Source: Deltaproteobacteria bacterium
GTDB lineage: Bacteria; Myxococcota_A; Polyangia; Polyangiales; JADJMO01
Direction of reading: 5' to 3'
Assembly (NCBI GenBank): GCA_016182965.1
Contig: JACPFM010000017.1
Span: 1 to 64,000, forward strand
Length of the DNA: 64,000 nt
Part shown: positions 45,501-54,133 of the stretch, piece by piece
How positions within the stretch are numbered: the first letter of the stretch is position 1
Layout of the letters: each line of letters starts with the position of its first letter
The notes under the pieces: model-generated
The model's database searches: none
Told to the model about the DNA's origin: nothing
Seen by the model: only the letters and a program-made list of their open reading frames with translations
Position numbers and translations under genes: made by a program

Positions 45501-48500
45501 GCGGCCTCGCCGGCGCCCCCGCGGCCTCGACCAAGACCGAGGTGGTCGTCACCGGCGCCGCGCTCGGCCTCCCCGGCACCGAGAAGATGTTCGACGACGC
45601 CAACGTCGCGCGCATCCTCGCCGGCGAGCAGCTGATCGACGCGATCCCGCAGCGCCTGCGCAAGGCGATGGTCGAGAAGCACGTCACCCGCCTCGTGAAG
45701 AAGGAGGGGCAGGATCCGGTCTTCGAGGCGATCGACGACACGGCCGACGTCATCAAGCTGGCCGGCCGCGGCGGCGCCCTCGACCTCGCCCGGGAGTTCG
45801 GCGTGCCCGAGGACCGCGCCGCGGCGTTCGACGTGACCACGCGGATGGCGATCGCGGCCGGCATCGACGCGCTGCGCGACGCCGGCATCCCGCTGGTCCC
45901 GCGCTATCGCGCGACGTCGAAGGGCACGTTCCTCCCCGACGGCTGGTCGCTCCCGGAGTCGATGCGCGACGACACCGGCGTCATCTTCGCGTCGGCGTTC
46001 CCCGGGTACAACGAGCTGATCGGCGATCTCGATCGCTTCCACGAGGACCAGGCGCGGCGCGCGCGTCTCGCCGAGCTCGAGGGGCTCCGCGCGATGCTCG
46101 CGCCGACGGACCGGTTGGCGATCGAGCTCGATCGACGCATCGCCGAGGCGCGGACCGAGATCGAGACGAAGGCGTTCGCCTTCGATCGGCGGTTCCTCTT
46201 CAAGGTCCTCGCCATGGGGCACTCGCAGTTCGCCGAGTACATCCGCGCGCGTGGACCGAACACGCAGATCAACGCGGCGTGCGCGAGCACGACGCAGGCG
46301 ACGGCGCTCGCGGAGGACTGGATCGGAAGCGGACGCTGCCGTCGCGTGGTGGTGATCGCCGCTGACGACATCACCTCCGATCGCCTGTTCGGCTGGTTCG
46401 GCACCGGCTTCCTCGCCGCCGGCGCGGCGGCGACCGACGAGAACGTGGCCGACGCGGCGACGCCGTTCGATCGGCGCCGCCACGGCATGATCGTCGGGAT
46501 GGGAGCGGCGGCGCTCGTGCTCGAGAGCCGCGACGCGGCGGCGGAGCTGGGGCTGTCGCCGATCGCCGACGTGCTCGGCACGGTGGTCGCCAACAGCGCG
46601 TTCCACGGCACGCGCCTCGACGTCGACCACATCACCGCGACGATGGAGTCGCTCGTCCGGAAGGCGGAGGCGCGCTGGGGCATGTCGCGCGCCGAGATCG
46701 CGGAGCGCACGGTGTTCGTCTCGCACGAGACGTACACGCCGGCGCGCGGAGGCAGCGCGGCGGCGGAGATCTTCGCGCTGCGCCAGGTCTTCGGGCCCGC
46801 GGCGGATCGCATCGTCATCGCCAACACCAAGGGCTTCACCGGCCACGCGATGGGCGCCGGCATCGAGGACGTGGTGGCGGTCAAGTCGCTCGAGACCGGC
46901 GTCGTGCCGAAGGTGCCGAACTTCAGGGAGGTCGATCCGGAGCTCGGCGCGCTGAACCTCTCGCAGGGCGGCTCCTACCCGGTCGAGTTCGCGCTGCGCC
47001 TCGCCGCAGGCTTCGGCTCGCAGATCGCGATGTCGCTCCTCCGTCGCTCGACCGAAGGAGAGCGCCCGTCGCCGCGCGCCCTCGGCTTCCAGCAGCGCGT
47101 GGTCGACGCCGGCGCGTTCCAGCGCTGGCTCGCGTCGATCAGCGGTTACCCCGCGCCGTCGCTCGAGGTCGTCCACCGCACGCTCCGCATCAAGGACCAG
47201 GGCCCCGTCGCGCAGACGACCGTGCGCCCGAGCCAGCCGCCGCCCGCGCTCGAGAGCGCGTCCGTGCGAGCGCCCGCGCCCGTGCCCGCGCGCGCGCCCG
47301 CGCCTGCGCTCGCGCCTGCGCCTGCGCTTGCGCCTGCGCCTGCGCCTGCACCTGCGCTCGCGCCTGCGCCTCGCGACGACGTGGCCGAGCGCGTGCTCGC
47401 CCTGGTCGCCGAGAAGACCGGCTACCCGCGCGACATGCTCGCGCTCGATCTCGACCTCGAGGCCGATCTCGGCGTCGACACGGTCAAGCAGGCGGAGGTC
47501 TTCGCGACGATCCGTCAGGCCTACGACATCCCGCGCGACGACACGGTGAAGCTGCGCGACTACCCGACGCTCGGCCACGTCATCCGCTTCGTGCGCGACC
47601 GCCGCCCCGACCTCGCGCCCGCGCCCGCCCCCGCGCCTGCGCCTGCGCCTACGCCTGCGTTTGCGCCCGCGCCCGCGCCCGTTCATGGCGAGGTCGAAGA
47701 GCGCGTGCTCGCCCTGGTCGCCGAGAAGACCGGCTACCCCCGCGACATGCTCGCCCTCGATCTCGACCTCGAGGCCGATCTCGGCGTCGACACGGTCAAG
47801 CAGGCGGAGGTCTTCGCGACGATCCGTCAGGCGTACGACATCCCGCGCGACGACACGGTGAAGCTGCGCGACTACCCGACGCTCGGCCACGTCATCCGCT
47901 TCGTGCTGGAGCGCCGCCCCAAGCAGCCGGCCCAGCCCGAAGCGACCCCCGCGACCGCGCATGCTCCCGCGACCGCCGCCGAGCGCGGCCGCTTCCCGCG
48001 CCGCGTCCCGGTGCCGGTCCTCCGCCCGGCGCTCGACGTGTGCAAGGACAGCGGCGTGAGCGCGAGCCTGGGGAGGCGCGTGCTCGTCATGTCCGACGCG
48101 GGCGGCGTCGCCGACACGCTCTGTCGCATGCTGGAGGAGCGCGGCGTGACCGCGCTGCGCGTGTCCGACGCGCCCGAGCGGGTCGACCTCGAAGCGCGCC
48201 TGACCGCCTGGCTCGCCGAGGGGCCGATCGACGGCATCTACTGGCTGCCCGCGCTCGACGGCGAGGCCCCGCTCGAGGAGATGGACCTCGCGACCTTCAA
48301 GGCCGCCGTGCACGTGCGCGTGAAGCTCGCGCACGCCGCGATGCGCGTGCTCTACGGCAGCCTCGACGCGCCCGGCGCCTTCTTCGTCTCGGGCACGCGC
48401 CTCGGCGGACAGCACGGCTACGACGCGGCCGGCGCGCAGTTCCCGCTCGGCGGCGCGGTCACCGGGTTCACCAAGGCGCTCTCGCGCGAGAAGCCGACGG

Positions 48501-50467
48501 CCACCGTGAAGTGCGTCGACTTCGAGGTCGACGCGCCGGCCGACGCGATCGCGTCCGCGCTCGTCGACGAGACGCTGCGCGATCCGGCGGTGGTGGAGGT
48601 CGGGCGCAAGGACGGCCTGCGGTGGACCGTCGCGCTCGAGGAGCATGAAGGAGGAGATCCTTCGGCGCGCATGGACGACGCGAAGGTCTTCGTCGTCACC
48701 GGTGCGGCCGGCAGCATCACCTCCGCGATCACGGCCGATCTGGCGGCGGCCTCCGGCGGCACGTTCTACCTGCTCGATCGCGTCCCCGAGCCGAATCGCG
48801 CCGATCCGGATCTCGAGCGCTCGGAGTCCGATCGCGAGGCGCTCAAGCGCGACCTGTTCGAGCGGCTCAAGGCGCGCGGCGAGCGCGCGACCCCGGCGCT
48901 CGTCGAGCGGGAGCTCTCGGCGCTCGAGCGGGCGCTCGCGGCCAAGCGGGCGATGGCGGCGGTCGAAGCGGCGGGCGGTCGCGCGCGCTGGCTCCAGGCC
49001 GATCTGCGCGACGGCGCGGCGATGGCCGCGGCGATGTCGGCGATCTTCGCGGAGACGCCGCGGATCGACGTGCTGATGCACGCCGCCGGCCTCGAGATCA
49101 GCCGGCTCGTCCCCGACAAGAGCGCCGACGAGTTCGATCGGATCTTCGACGTGAAGGCGGACGGGCTGTTCCACCTGGTGCGCGCGATCGGCGATCGGCC
49201 GCTCGGCGCGCTCGTGGTGTTCAGCTCGATCGCGGGGCGCTTCGGCAACGGCGGGCAGACCGACTACTCCGCCGCCAATGATCTGCTCTGCAAGTTCACC
49301 TCGAGCCTCCGCACCCGTCGCCCGACGACCCGCGGCTTCGCCGTCGACTGGACGGCGTGGGCGGACATCGGCATGGCGTCGCGCGGCTCGATCCCCAAGA
49401 CGATGGCCGCGGTCGGCATCGAGATGCTGCCGCCGAGCGTCGGCGTGCCGGTCGTCCGCGAGGAGCTGACCCGCGCCGCGCCGTTCGGAGAGGTGGTGAT
49501 GGCCGGCTCGCTCGGGCTGCTCGCGAAGGAGCGCGACGCCGAGGGCGGCATCCATGTGGAGGCGTTCGCGCCGCTGCGCGGGCCGATGCTCGGGCGCGTC
49601 ACCGCCGTCTCGCTCGCCCGCGGCGTGACCGTCGAGACGACGCTCGATCCCAGCAAGCAGGGCTTCCTCTTCGATCACAAGATCGACGACGTGGCGGTGC
49701 TGCCCGGCGTGATGGGCGTCGAGGCCTTCGCCGAGGTCGCCGCGCTGCTCCTCCCGGGGTGGTCGGTGGTCGCGGTGGAGGACGTCGATTTCGTCGCGCC
49801 GTTCAAGTTCTACCGCGGCGAGCCGCGCACGCTGACGGTGCACGCGCAGCTCCAGCCCGAGGGCTCCGAGGTGATCGCGCGCTGCGAGCTGCTCGGCACG
49901 CGCAACGTCCCCGGGCGGCAGACGACCGTCCACTATCGTGCGCGGGTGCGCCTCGCGCGCACGCCGTCGCTCGTGCCGTCGGCCGACCTGCACGCGCCCG
50001 ATCCGGGCGCCGCGTCCCAGCCGGAGGTCGGCTCCGGCGACATCTACAAGCTGTACTTCCACGGACCGGCCTACCAGGTGCTCGAGCGCGCCTGGCGCGT
50101 GAACGGCGGCGCGGCGGCGCTCGTCGCCGACGATCTGCCGGCCAACCACGAGCCGGCGGATCTGCCGCTGCTCACGGCGCCTCGGCTCGTCGAGTCGTGC
50201 TTCCAGACCGCGGGCCTCTTCGAGATGGGCGTGCGCGGGCGGATGGCGCTCCCGCAGCACATCGACCGCGTGCTCTCGATCCTGCCGAGCCCCGAGGCGG
50301 GCACGCGCCTCTACGCGGTCGCGGTGCCGCGCAACGGCGGGTTCGACGCGCGCATCGTCGACGCGACCGGGCGCGTCTACGTCGAGGTCCACGGCTATCG
50401 GACGGTGGAGCTGCCCTCGCCGGTCGACGCGCGCCTCCTCGCGCCGCTGGCGCGCGCGATGGCCTGA
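42524..50467 (+). CDS. Iterative PUFA/polyketide-type megasynthase, KS-AT-KS-ACP-ACP-KR-DH
   Basis: A 2,647-residue multidomain enzyme. KS1 (about 1-480) has Cys217 in DAACASAM, His351 in EAHGTSTP and His390 in SNIGHLKS. AT (about 600-900) has GHSLGEYG with Ser699, and His804. KS2 (about 1000-1510) has Cys1253 in NAACASTTQA, His1401 in SHETYTPARGG and His1441 in GFTGHAMGAG, so it is catalytically complete rather than a chain-length factor. After Ala-Pro linkers come ACP1 and ACP2 (Thr1653 and Thr1757 in LGVDTVKQ). A two-part KR (about 1850-2310) has VTGAAGSI, HAAGLEI and the FSSIAG/DYSAAND active site. The DH-like end (about 2370-2640) has DHKIDDVAVLPG. No enoyl reductase or thioesterase is present. 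It resembles PfaA/PfaC modules fused in a new order. The product is unknown, likely a reduced or unsaturated lipid chain. Confidence 0.9.
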   Translation: MKDTSHSAIAVVGVSAILPDAPSARAFWENVKGGRYSITDVPSDRWDASLYFDEDHAAPDKTYSKIGGWVRSFPWEPAAWKLAIPPRVVDALDVGQRWALACAREALVDFGYPDRPLDLERTAVILGNAMGGEKNYLTAYRTMFPELARWLEETAAFGELPAPVRARIERELHERFGAHLPPITEDTMPGELSNCIAGRIANTLNLRGPNYTCDAACASAMAALHAARRGLVAGEYDAVITGGVDRNMGASTFVKFSKIGALSATGSRPFAEGADGFVMGEGAALFLMKRLADAEKAGDRIYAVLRGMAGSSDGKGKGITAPNPVGQRLAVRRAWEDAGIAPSEGMMIEAHGTSTPVGDVVEVDSLAETLGGGLRAGSVALGSVKSNIGHLKSAAGAAGLLKTVLSLHEKVLPPSLGYRKPNPNVDWSKSPFRVNTELRPWERPASGARAAGVSAFGFGGTNFHLVLEEYVPGRLDARPRGRGFDVEEQSETQERAMSQSRKLPMRGALVLGAATEQELLQRLVAARKDAEAGKAPPLSPPAAADLRARERIAIDFADAADLATKALKAEKAFASGSAGAFKALRAQGIYRGSGPAPKVAFLFTGQGSQYANMLRELREREPIVRETFDEADRIMSGPLGRPLSAFVFADSKDEAAVKQAEESLRQTAITQPAVLTVDLALARLLGAYGVTPDLVMGHSLGEYGALVAAGVMPFGDALEAVSARGKEMSHVAVGDPGKMAAVVGPLEKIEQMLADVPGYVVTANINSTRQVVLGGSTEGVTQAIERFSAARMPVVTLAVSHAFHTKIVGPASEPLKRVLARLRLSAPKIPVVANTTGALYPEGATTAQIIDILGEQVASPVQFVRGLRTLYEQGARVFVEVGPKRALQGFADDVLGDVADVLTLCTNHPKHGEIVAMNHALCGLYSRGIGAAALEEMVSATQSVVAQATQPVAVRATAPIAARAATPVAHPGDRFSEIGRMFVDLLDRAGFSRGLAGAPAASTKTEVVVTGAALGLPGTEKMFDDANVARILAGEQLIDAIPQRLRKAMVEKHVTRLVKKEGQDPVFEAIDDTADVIKLAGRGGALDLAREFGVPEDRAAAFDVTTRMAIAAGIDALRDAGIPLVPRYRATSKGTFLPDGWSLPESMRDDTGVIFASAFPGYNELIGDLDRFHEDQARRARLAELEGLRAMLAPTDRLAIELDRRIAEARTEIETKAFAFDRRFLFKVLAMGHSQFAEYIRARGPNTQINAACASTTQATALAEDWIGSGRCRRVVVIAADDITSDRLFGWFGTGFLAAGAAATDENVADAATPFDRRRHGMIVGMGAAALVLESRDAAAELGLSPIADVLGTVVANSAFHGTRLDVDHITATMESLVRKAEARWGMSRAEIAERTVFVSHETYTPARGGSAAAEIFALRQVFGPAADRIVIANTKGFTGHAMGAGIEDVVAVKSLETGVVPKVPNFREVDPELGALNLSQGGSYPVEFALRLAAGFGSQIAMSLLRRSTEGERPSPRALGFQQRVVDAGAFQRWLASISGYPAPSLEVVHRTLRIKDQGPVAQTTVRPSQPPPALESASVRAPAPVPARAPAPALAPAPALAPAPAPAPALAPAPRDDVAERVLALVAEKTGYPRDMLALDLDLEADLGVDTVKQAEVFATIRQAYDIPRDDTVKLRDYPTLGHVIRFVRDRRPDLAPAPAPAPAPAPTPAFAPAPAPVHGEVEERVLALVAEKTGYPRDMLALDLDLEADLGVDTVKQAEVFATIRQAYDIPRDDTVKLRDYPTLGHVIRFVLERRPKQPAQPEATPATAHAPATAAERGRFPRRVPVPVLRPALDVCKDSGVSASLGRRVLVMSDAGGVADTLCRMLEERGVTALRVSDAPERVDLEARLTAWLAEGPIDGIYWLPALDGEAPLEEMDLATFKAAVHVRVKLAHAAMRVLYGSLDAPGAFFVSGTRLGGQHGYDAAGAQFPLGGAVTGFTKALSREKPTATVKCVDFEVDAPADAIASALVDETLRDPAVVEVGRKDGLRWTVALEEHEGGDPSARMDDAKVFVVTGAAGSITSAITADLAAASGGTFYLLDRVPEPNRADPDLERSESDREALKRDLFERLKARGERATPALVERELSALERALAAKRAMAAVEAAGGRARWLQADLRDGAAMAAAMSAIFAETPRIDVLMHAAGLEISRLVPDKSADEFDRIFDVKADGLFHLVRAIGDRPLGALVVFSSIAGRFGNGGQTDYSAANDLLCKFTSSLRTRRPTTRGFAVDWTAWADIGMASRGSIPKTMAAVGIEMLPPSVGVPVVREELTRAAPFGEVVMAGSLGLLAKERDAEGGIHVEAFAPLRGPMLGRVTAVSLARGVTVETTLDPSKQGFLFDHKIDDVAVLPGVMGVEAFAEVAALLLPGWSVVAVEDVDFVAPFKFYRGEPRTLTVHAQLQPEGSEVIARCELLGTRNVPGRQTTVHYRARVRLARTPSLVPSADLHAPDPGAASQPEVGSGDIYKLYFHGPAYQVLERAWRVNGGAAALVADDLPANHEPADLPLLTAPRLVESCFQTAGLFEMGVRGRMALPQHIDRVLSILPSPEAGTRLYAVAVPRNGGFDARIVDATGRVYVEVHGYRTVELPSPVDARLLAPLARAMA
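47387..47593 (+). repeat. Carrier-domain coding repeat, copy 1 (copy 2 at 47699-47905)
   Basis: The 207-bp segment encoding ACP1 is 204/207 identical to that of ACP2 at 47699-47905. All three differences are synonymous. The offset is exactly 312 bp (104 codons). Recent duplication or gene conversion is the simplest reading. Confidence 0.9.
47699..47905 (+). repeat. Carrier-domain coding repeat, copy 2
   Basis: The partner of the segment at 47387-47593, encoding the second carrier domain of the synthase. It is separated from copy 1 by an Ala-Pro linker, and the linkers before the two copies differ. Confidence 0.9.
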
Positions 50468-50468
50468 C

Positions 50469-51137
50469 GTGATCGGCTGGCTCGTACGCTCGCTCGACGA
50501 CGTCCCGCCCGGCGACGGGTGGCTGTCGCCGGGCGAGCGCGCGACGCTCGCCGGTCCGAGGGCGCCCAAGCGCCGCGCCGACTTCCGCCTCGGTCGCTTC
50601 GCGGCGCGCGTCGCGTTGAACGCTCTCTCTTCGCGGCTCGGCGTCCGCGGCGAGTGGTCGGTGCGCGCGCGCGACGACGGCTCGCCCGAGGCGCTGCTCG
50701 ACGGCGCGCCGGGACCGTTCGCGCTCTCGATCAGCCACAGCGCCGGCCGTGCGATGGCCGCCGTCGTGACACGGGACGTCGCTCTCGGCTGCGACGTCGA
50801 GCGCATCGAGCCGCGCGACGAGGCGCTGGTCGTCGACTTCTTCGACAAGGACGAGCGCGCGCGGCTGCCCCGGGACGGTACGCGCGATCGCTACGTGACG
50901 CTGGTGTGGAGCGCCAAGGAGAGCGCGCTCAAGGTGCTCCGCGTCGGGCTCCGCGCCGATCCGCGCGCGCTGCGCGTCACCTGGTCGGACGCGCCGCGGC
51001 CCGACGGCTTCCGCCCGCTGACGGTGCAGGTCGACGGCCGCACGCTCCACGGCGTGTGGCGCGTCGAGGACGAATGGGTGCAGACGATCGCCGCCGACCC
51101 GTGGGACGACGAGCTGATCGCCCTCGACGTCGGCTGA
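50469..51137 (+). CDS. 4'-phosphopantetheinyl transferase (Sfp/AcpT type)
   Basis: A 222-residue protein, GTG start 1 bp after the synthase stop. Signature blocks are RLGRFAAR, SISHSAGRAMAAV, GCDVERIE (Mg-binding D109 and E111) and WSAKESALK (E151, K155). It moves the phosphopantetheine arm from CoA to a carrier protein. Tight linkage points to the tandem carriers of the synthase as its substrate. This makes the Thr at their acceptor position the more striking. The gene is followed at its stop by the second 235-bp repeat. Confidence 0.92.
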   Translation: MIGWLVRSLDDVPPGDGWLSPGERATLAGPRAPKRRADFRLGRFAARVALNALSSRLGVRGEWSVRARDDGSPEALLDGAPGPFALSISHSAGRAMAAVVTRDVALGCDVERIEPRDEALVVDFFDKDERARLPRDGTRDRYVTLVWSAKESALKVLRVGLRADPRALRVTWSDAPRPDGFRPLTVQVDGRTLHGVWRVEDEWVQTIAADPWDDELIALDVG

Positions 51138-51375
51138 ATCCCCCGGACTGAAGTCCGGGGCACCGAAAGCTCGGCGAAGCCCTCCGGGCTACGAGCTGCT
51201 CGTCTCGAGGAAGTGCAGCTGTCGAACTCGCAGTGAAGTCACCATTGCCTGGTCTCTCTCATGCCTGTTCGGCGCTCGACGTCCTTGCAGCGACAACCTC
51301 GAGCCAGTCCGGTGTATTGGTGAAGTCCGAAGGACTTGAGGTGCAGTCGGTGCCCCGGACTTCAGTCCGGGGCAT
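51138..51375. repeat. Dispersed repeat, copy B (238 bp)
   Basis: Begins directly at the stop of the transferase gene with the hairpin CCCCCGGACTGAAGTCCGGGG and ends with CCCCGGACTTCAGTCCGGGG, 15 bp before the stop of the opposing lipoprotein gene. The interior matches copy A (4344-4578) in order and spacing, including the AAGTCCGAAGGACTT hairpin. As with copy A, it separates two converging genes. Confidence 0.8.
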
Positions 51376-51389
51376 TCTCCGACGGGTCT

Positions 51390-54044
51390 TCAGTTGAGCG
51401 TCGGCGGCACGATGAACAGCACCTGCCGCGGGACGCCGAGCGGCGACGAGGTGCCGTCGGGCTTCTGCGCGTGGGACTGGAGCGTCGCGGTGAACGTCTG
51501 CGGCACCGTCGTCGGCTTCACCGTGGTGTTCGGCTTGGGCGTGACCGCGAAGCAGTAGAGCGGTCCCGGGCTCAGGTCGAGGATGGTCTCCTTCGAGCCG
51601 TCGGCGCCCGTGAGCGCCTTCGGCCCGCTGAACCGATCGGCGGTCTGTGTCGCTGGGAAGGTGACGCACAGGCCGCCGCTGACCGGATCGGTGCCGCCCG
51701 CCGGCATCGGCAGCACGTTCGAGAGGAACGCGTTGACCGGATCGACGGTGCCGGACATCACCGGCGTGGCCTTCACGTGCACGTCGAACTTGATGGCGTT
51801 GACGAGCGCGACCACGCCATTGACCACGGCGTCGCTGAGGCCCGCGCCGTCGTAGGAGAGATCGAACACCAGCGGGCACAGCCCGGAGACCGCCGCGTTC
51901 TTCAGGGTCGCGGTCGGGTTCGAGGTCTTGCAGTCGGTGGTGGTGCCACCGAGGACGCTCGGAGCGACCATCGCCTTGGTCTGCTCGGCGAGGTAGAGCA
52001 TGTCCTTGCTCGCCTGGTAGTACGAGCCGTCGGTGGTGCGGTTCACCATCGAGGAGCGGCCTGTGCCGGTGCCGCCGGTCCCGTGCACCGAGATGCCGAT
52101 GTAGCGCGCGCCGACGCTCACCAGCTTGGCGGCGAGATCGGCGATCTTCGGCGCGCGACCGATGGAGGAGGCCCAGGCCGCCGCGTCGGGGTATTGGATC
52201 GGTCCGCACGGCGAGGCGAGCACGCCGCTGCCGTCGAGGCAGTTGGTGGTCAGGCCGTTGTGCATGTTCGCGTCCGACGCCTGGATGACGATCGGGAGCG
52301 CGTTCTTGCGGAAGCGGAGACCGCCGAAGCGATCGGCGGGCACGCCGCTCGCCGCGGGGAACGTCTTCACCGTGGCCGGCGTGGTCGTCGTCGAGGTGAA
52401 CGACATCGCGTCGCCGGTGATCGCCCACCAGAGCGCCGGGACCGAGCCCTCGGGGAACGTGCCGCCGGGCGTGACCTTGTTGAGGCCCTTGGCGGCGTCG
52501 ATCGCGTCGGTGGTGCTCGCCGTGAGGAAGCTGCCCTTGGTCGGGTCGCCGCCGTTGGGGAACCAGATGAAGCTGTCGCGCTGCAGGGTCGTCGCGTTGA
52601 CCGTGTCGCCGAACGGCTTGGCGAGCACGTCGTCGTAGGCGACGACGCCGAGCTGCAGATCGGGGATCTTCGCGGCGAGTTTGGGGATGATGGTGGCGAT
52701 CGACGACGCGAGCTCCGCCTCGATGTCGCCCATCGAGTAGGTGGTGTCGATCATGAACGCGACGTCGCCCTGGTTCAGCGACGTCGACAGGGCGAGCGGC
52801 GTCGAGGTCGGCGAGGGCGCCGCGCTGCCGTCGGCCGACCAGGGCTCGATGAAGTAGAACTTGCCCTGGTTGTGGGGCGTCTTGGCGACGTCGAGCGCCC
52901 ACGACGCCGAGCCGGTGGGCGTCAGCGCCGTCTCGACCATGTCGTCGTGGCCGTCGCCGTCGGTGTCCTTCTTCAGGCGGTTGGTCTCGGTCGCATCGAG
53001 CTTGCAGTCGCCGTCCTTGTCCTCCTTGCCGTCGGCGAGGAGATCGCCGTCGGAGTCGAGGTCGCGGTAATCGGCGATGCCGTCGCCGTCGCTGTCGAGG
53101 AGGGCGAGCAGCATGTCGCCCGACGTCGGCGTGGGCTTCGCGCGCGCCTCGCACCAGTCGGGCACGCCGTCGCCGTCGGTGTCCGTGTCGCGGAAGGCCT
53201 GCTTGCCGTCGCCGTCGTCGTCGGTCGTGCCGTCGTCGAGATCGAGGATGAAGTCGCCGTCGGAGTCGACGTCGTAGACGTCGGGGATGCCGTCGCCGTC
53301 GGTGTCGAGGCTCAGCCCGACGAACGCGCCGCTCCCGTTGGCGAGCTCGATCTTGTCGCCGAGGCCGATGGTCTTGTCGGTCTTCGACGAGTCGTGATCG
53401 TTGTCGAGATCGAGGAAGTCGGGGGTGCCGTCGCCGTCGAAGTCGTAGGGCGTCTTCGGATCGCAGCCGGCCATCCCCAGCTTGGTGAGCACCGCGGCGG
53501 GCGGGCAGATCTCGTCGGCGTCGTCGAGGCCGTTGCCGTCGCTGTCGAGATCCTGGAAGTTGGGCAGGCCGTCGCCGTCGACGTCGTTGCCCTCGTCGAG
53601 CGGCTCGGTCGCGCAGCCGCCGGCGCGCCACTCGATGCGATCGGGGACGCCGTCGCCGTCGCTGTCCTCGTCCTTGTAGTCGGGCGTGCCGTCCTTGTCG
53701 GTGTCGCGCGCGCCGGCCGGATCGTAGCGACCCTCGATCGTGTCGGTGATGCCGTCGCAGTCGGTGTCGAGCCCGCACCCGGGCACGTCGACGGGACCGG
53801 TGCACGCGCCGTCCGGCGGGACGTACGCCTCCTTGCCCGTGTCGACGAGCCCCGTGTCGACCGCGCCGGTGTCGTCGGCCGACGTGTCGGCGCCGGTGTC
53901 GGTGCCCTCGCCGGTGTCCTCGACGAGCGCGCCGTCGCCGGGCGGCTCCTCGGTGGTACCGGCGCCGCCCCCACATGCGGTGGGTGCGAGCACGGCGAGC
54001 GAAGCAAGAGCAGCGAGGGGAAGCAGACGACGGGTGAAGCGCAC
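51390..54044 (-). CDS. Surface lipoprotein with thrombospondin type-3 repeats and von Willebrand A domain
   Basis: An 884-residue protein; GTG start behind a GGAGGA site. Lipobox APTACGG. A linker with DTGADTS and AVDTGLVDTG repeats follows (about 30-65). About ten DxDxDGxPDxxDxDSDGD calcium-binding repeats cover about 85-330. A vWA domain (about 365-640) has MIDAS-like DTTYSMGD, and a C-terminal beta-rich domain has several Cys. It is probably a calcium-stiffened adhesin-like surface protein. It converges with the transferase gene through repeat B. The frameshifted gene lies 89 bp upstream on the same strand. Confidence 0.88.
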   Translation of the reverse strand: MRFTRRLLPLAALASLAVLAPTACGGGAGTTEEPPGDGALVEDTGEGTDTGADTSADDTGAVDTGLVDTGKEAYVPPDGACTGPVDVPGCGLDTDCDGITDTIEGRYDPAGARDTDKDGTPDYKDEDSDGDGVPDRIEWRAGGCATEPLDEGNDVDGDGLPNFQDLDSDGNGLDDADEICPPAAVLTKLGMAGCDPKTPYDFDGDGTPDFLDLDNDHDSSKTDKTIGLGDKIELANGSGAFVGLSLDTDGDGIPDVYDVDSDGDFILDLDDGTTDDDGDGKQAFRDTDTDGDGVPDWCEARAKPTPTSGDMLLALLDSDGDGIADYRDLDSDGDLLADGKEDKDGDCKLDATETNRLKKDTDGDGHDDMVETALTPTGSASWALDVAKTPHNQGKFYFIEPWSADGSAAPSPTSTPLALSTSLNQGDVAFMIDTTYSMGDIEAELASSIATIIPKLAAKIPDLQLGVVAYDDVLAKPFGDTVNATTLQRDSFIWFPNGGDPTKGSFLTASTTDAIDAAKGLNKVTPGGTFPEGSVPALWWAITGDAMSFTSTTTTPATVKTFPAASGVPADRFGGLRFRKNALPIVIQASDANMHNGLTTNCLDGSGVLASPCGPIQYPDAAAWASSIGRAPKIADLAAKLVSVGARYIGISVHGTGGTGTGRSSMVNRTTDGSYYQASKDMLYLAEQTKAMVAPSVLGGTTTDCKTSNPTATLKNAAVSGLCPLVFDLSYDGAGLSDAVVNGVVALVNAIKFDVHVKATPVMSGTVDPVNAFLSNVLPMPAGGTDPVSGGLCVTFPATQTADRFSGPKALTGADGSKETILDLSPGPLYCFAVTPKPNTTVKPTTVPQTFTATLQSHAQKPDGTSSPLGVPRQVLFIVPPTLN

Positions 54045-54133
54045 GGAGTCCTCCGAGATACGAGAGACGAGAGGAAGAACGAGGATTTTGACAGGTCTCG
54101 AGCGTTCCGTCAGCGGACGCCGGCTATCTCTTC

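Noticed and set aside
42161..50848. A 2,895-codon open frame on the minus strand opposite the synthase operon
   Set aside because: It mirrors the real genes codon for codon. Its composition (Arg, Ala, Gly, His, Asp) and lack of any domain show it is a by-product of GC-biased third positions.
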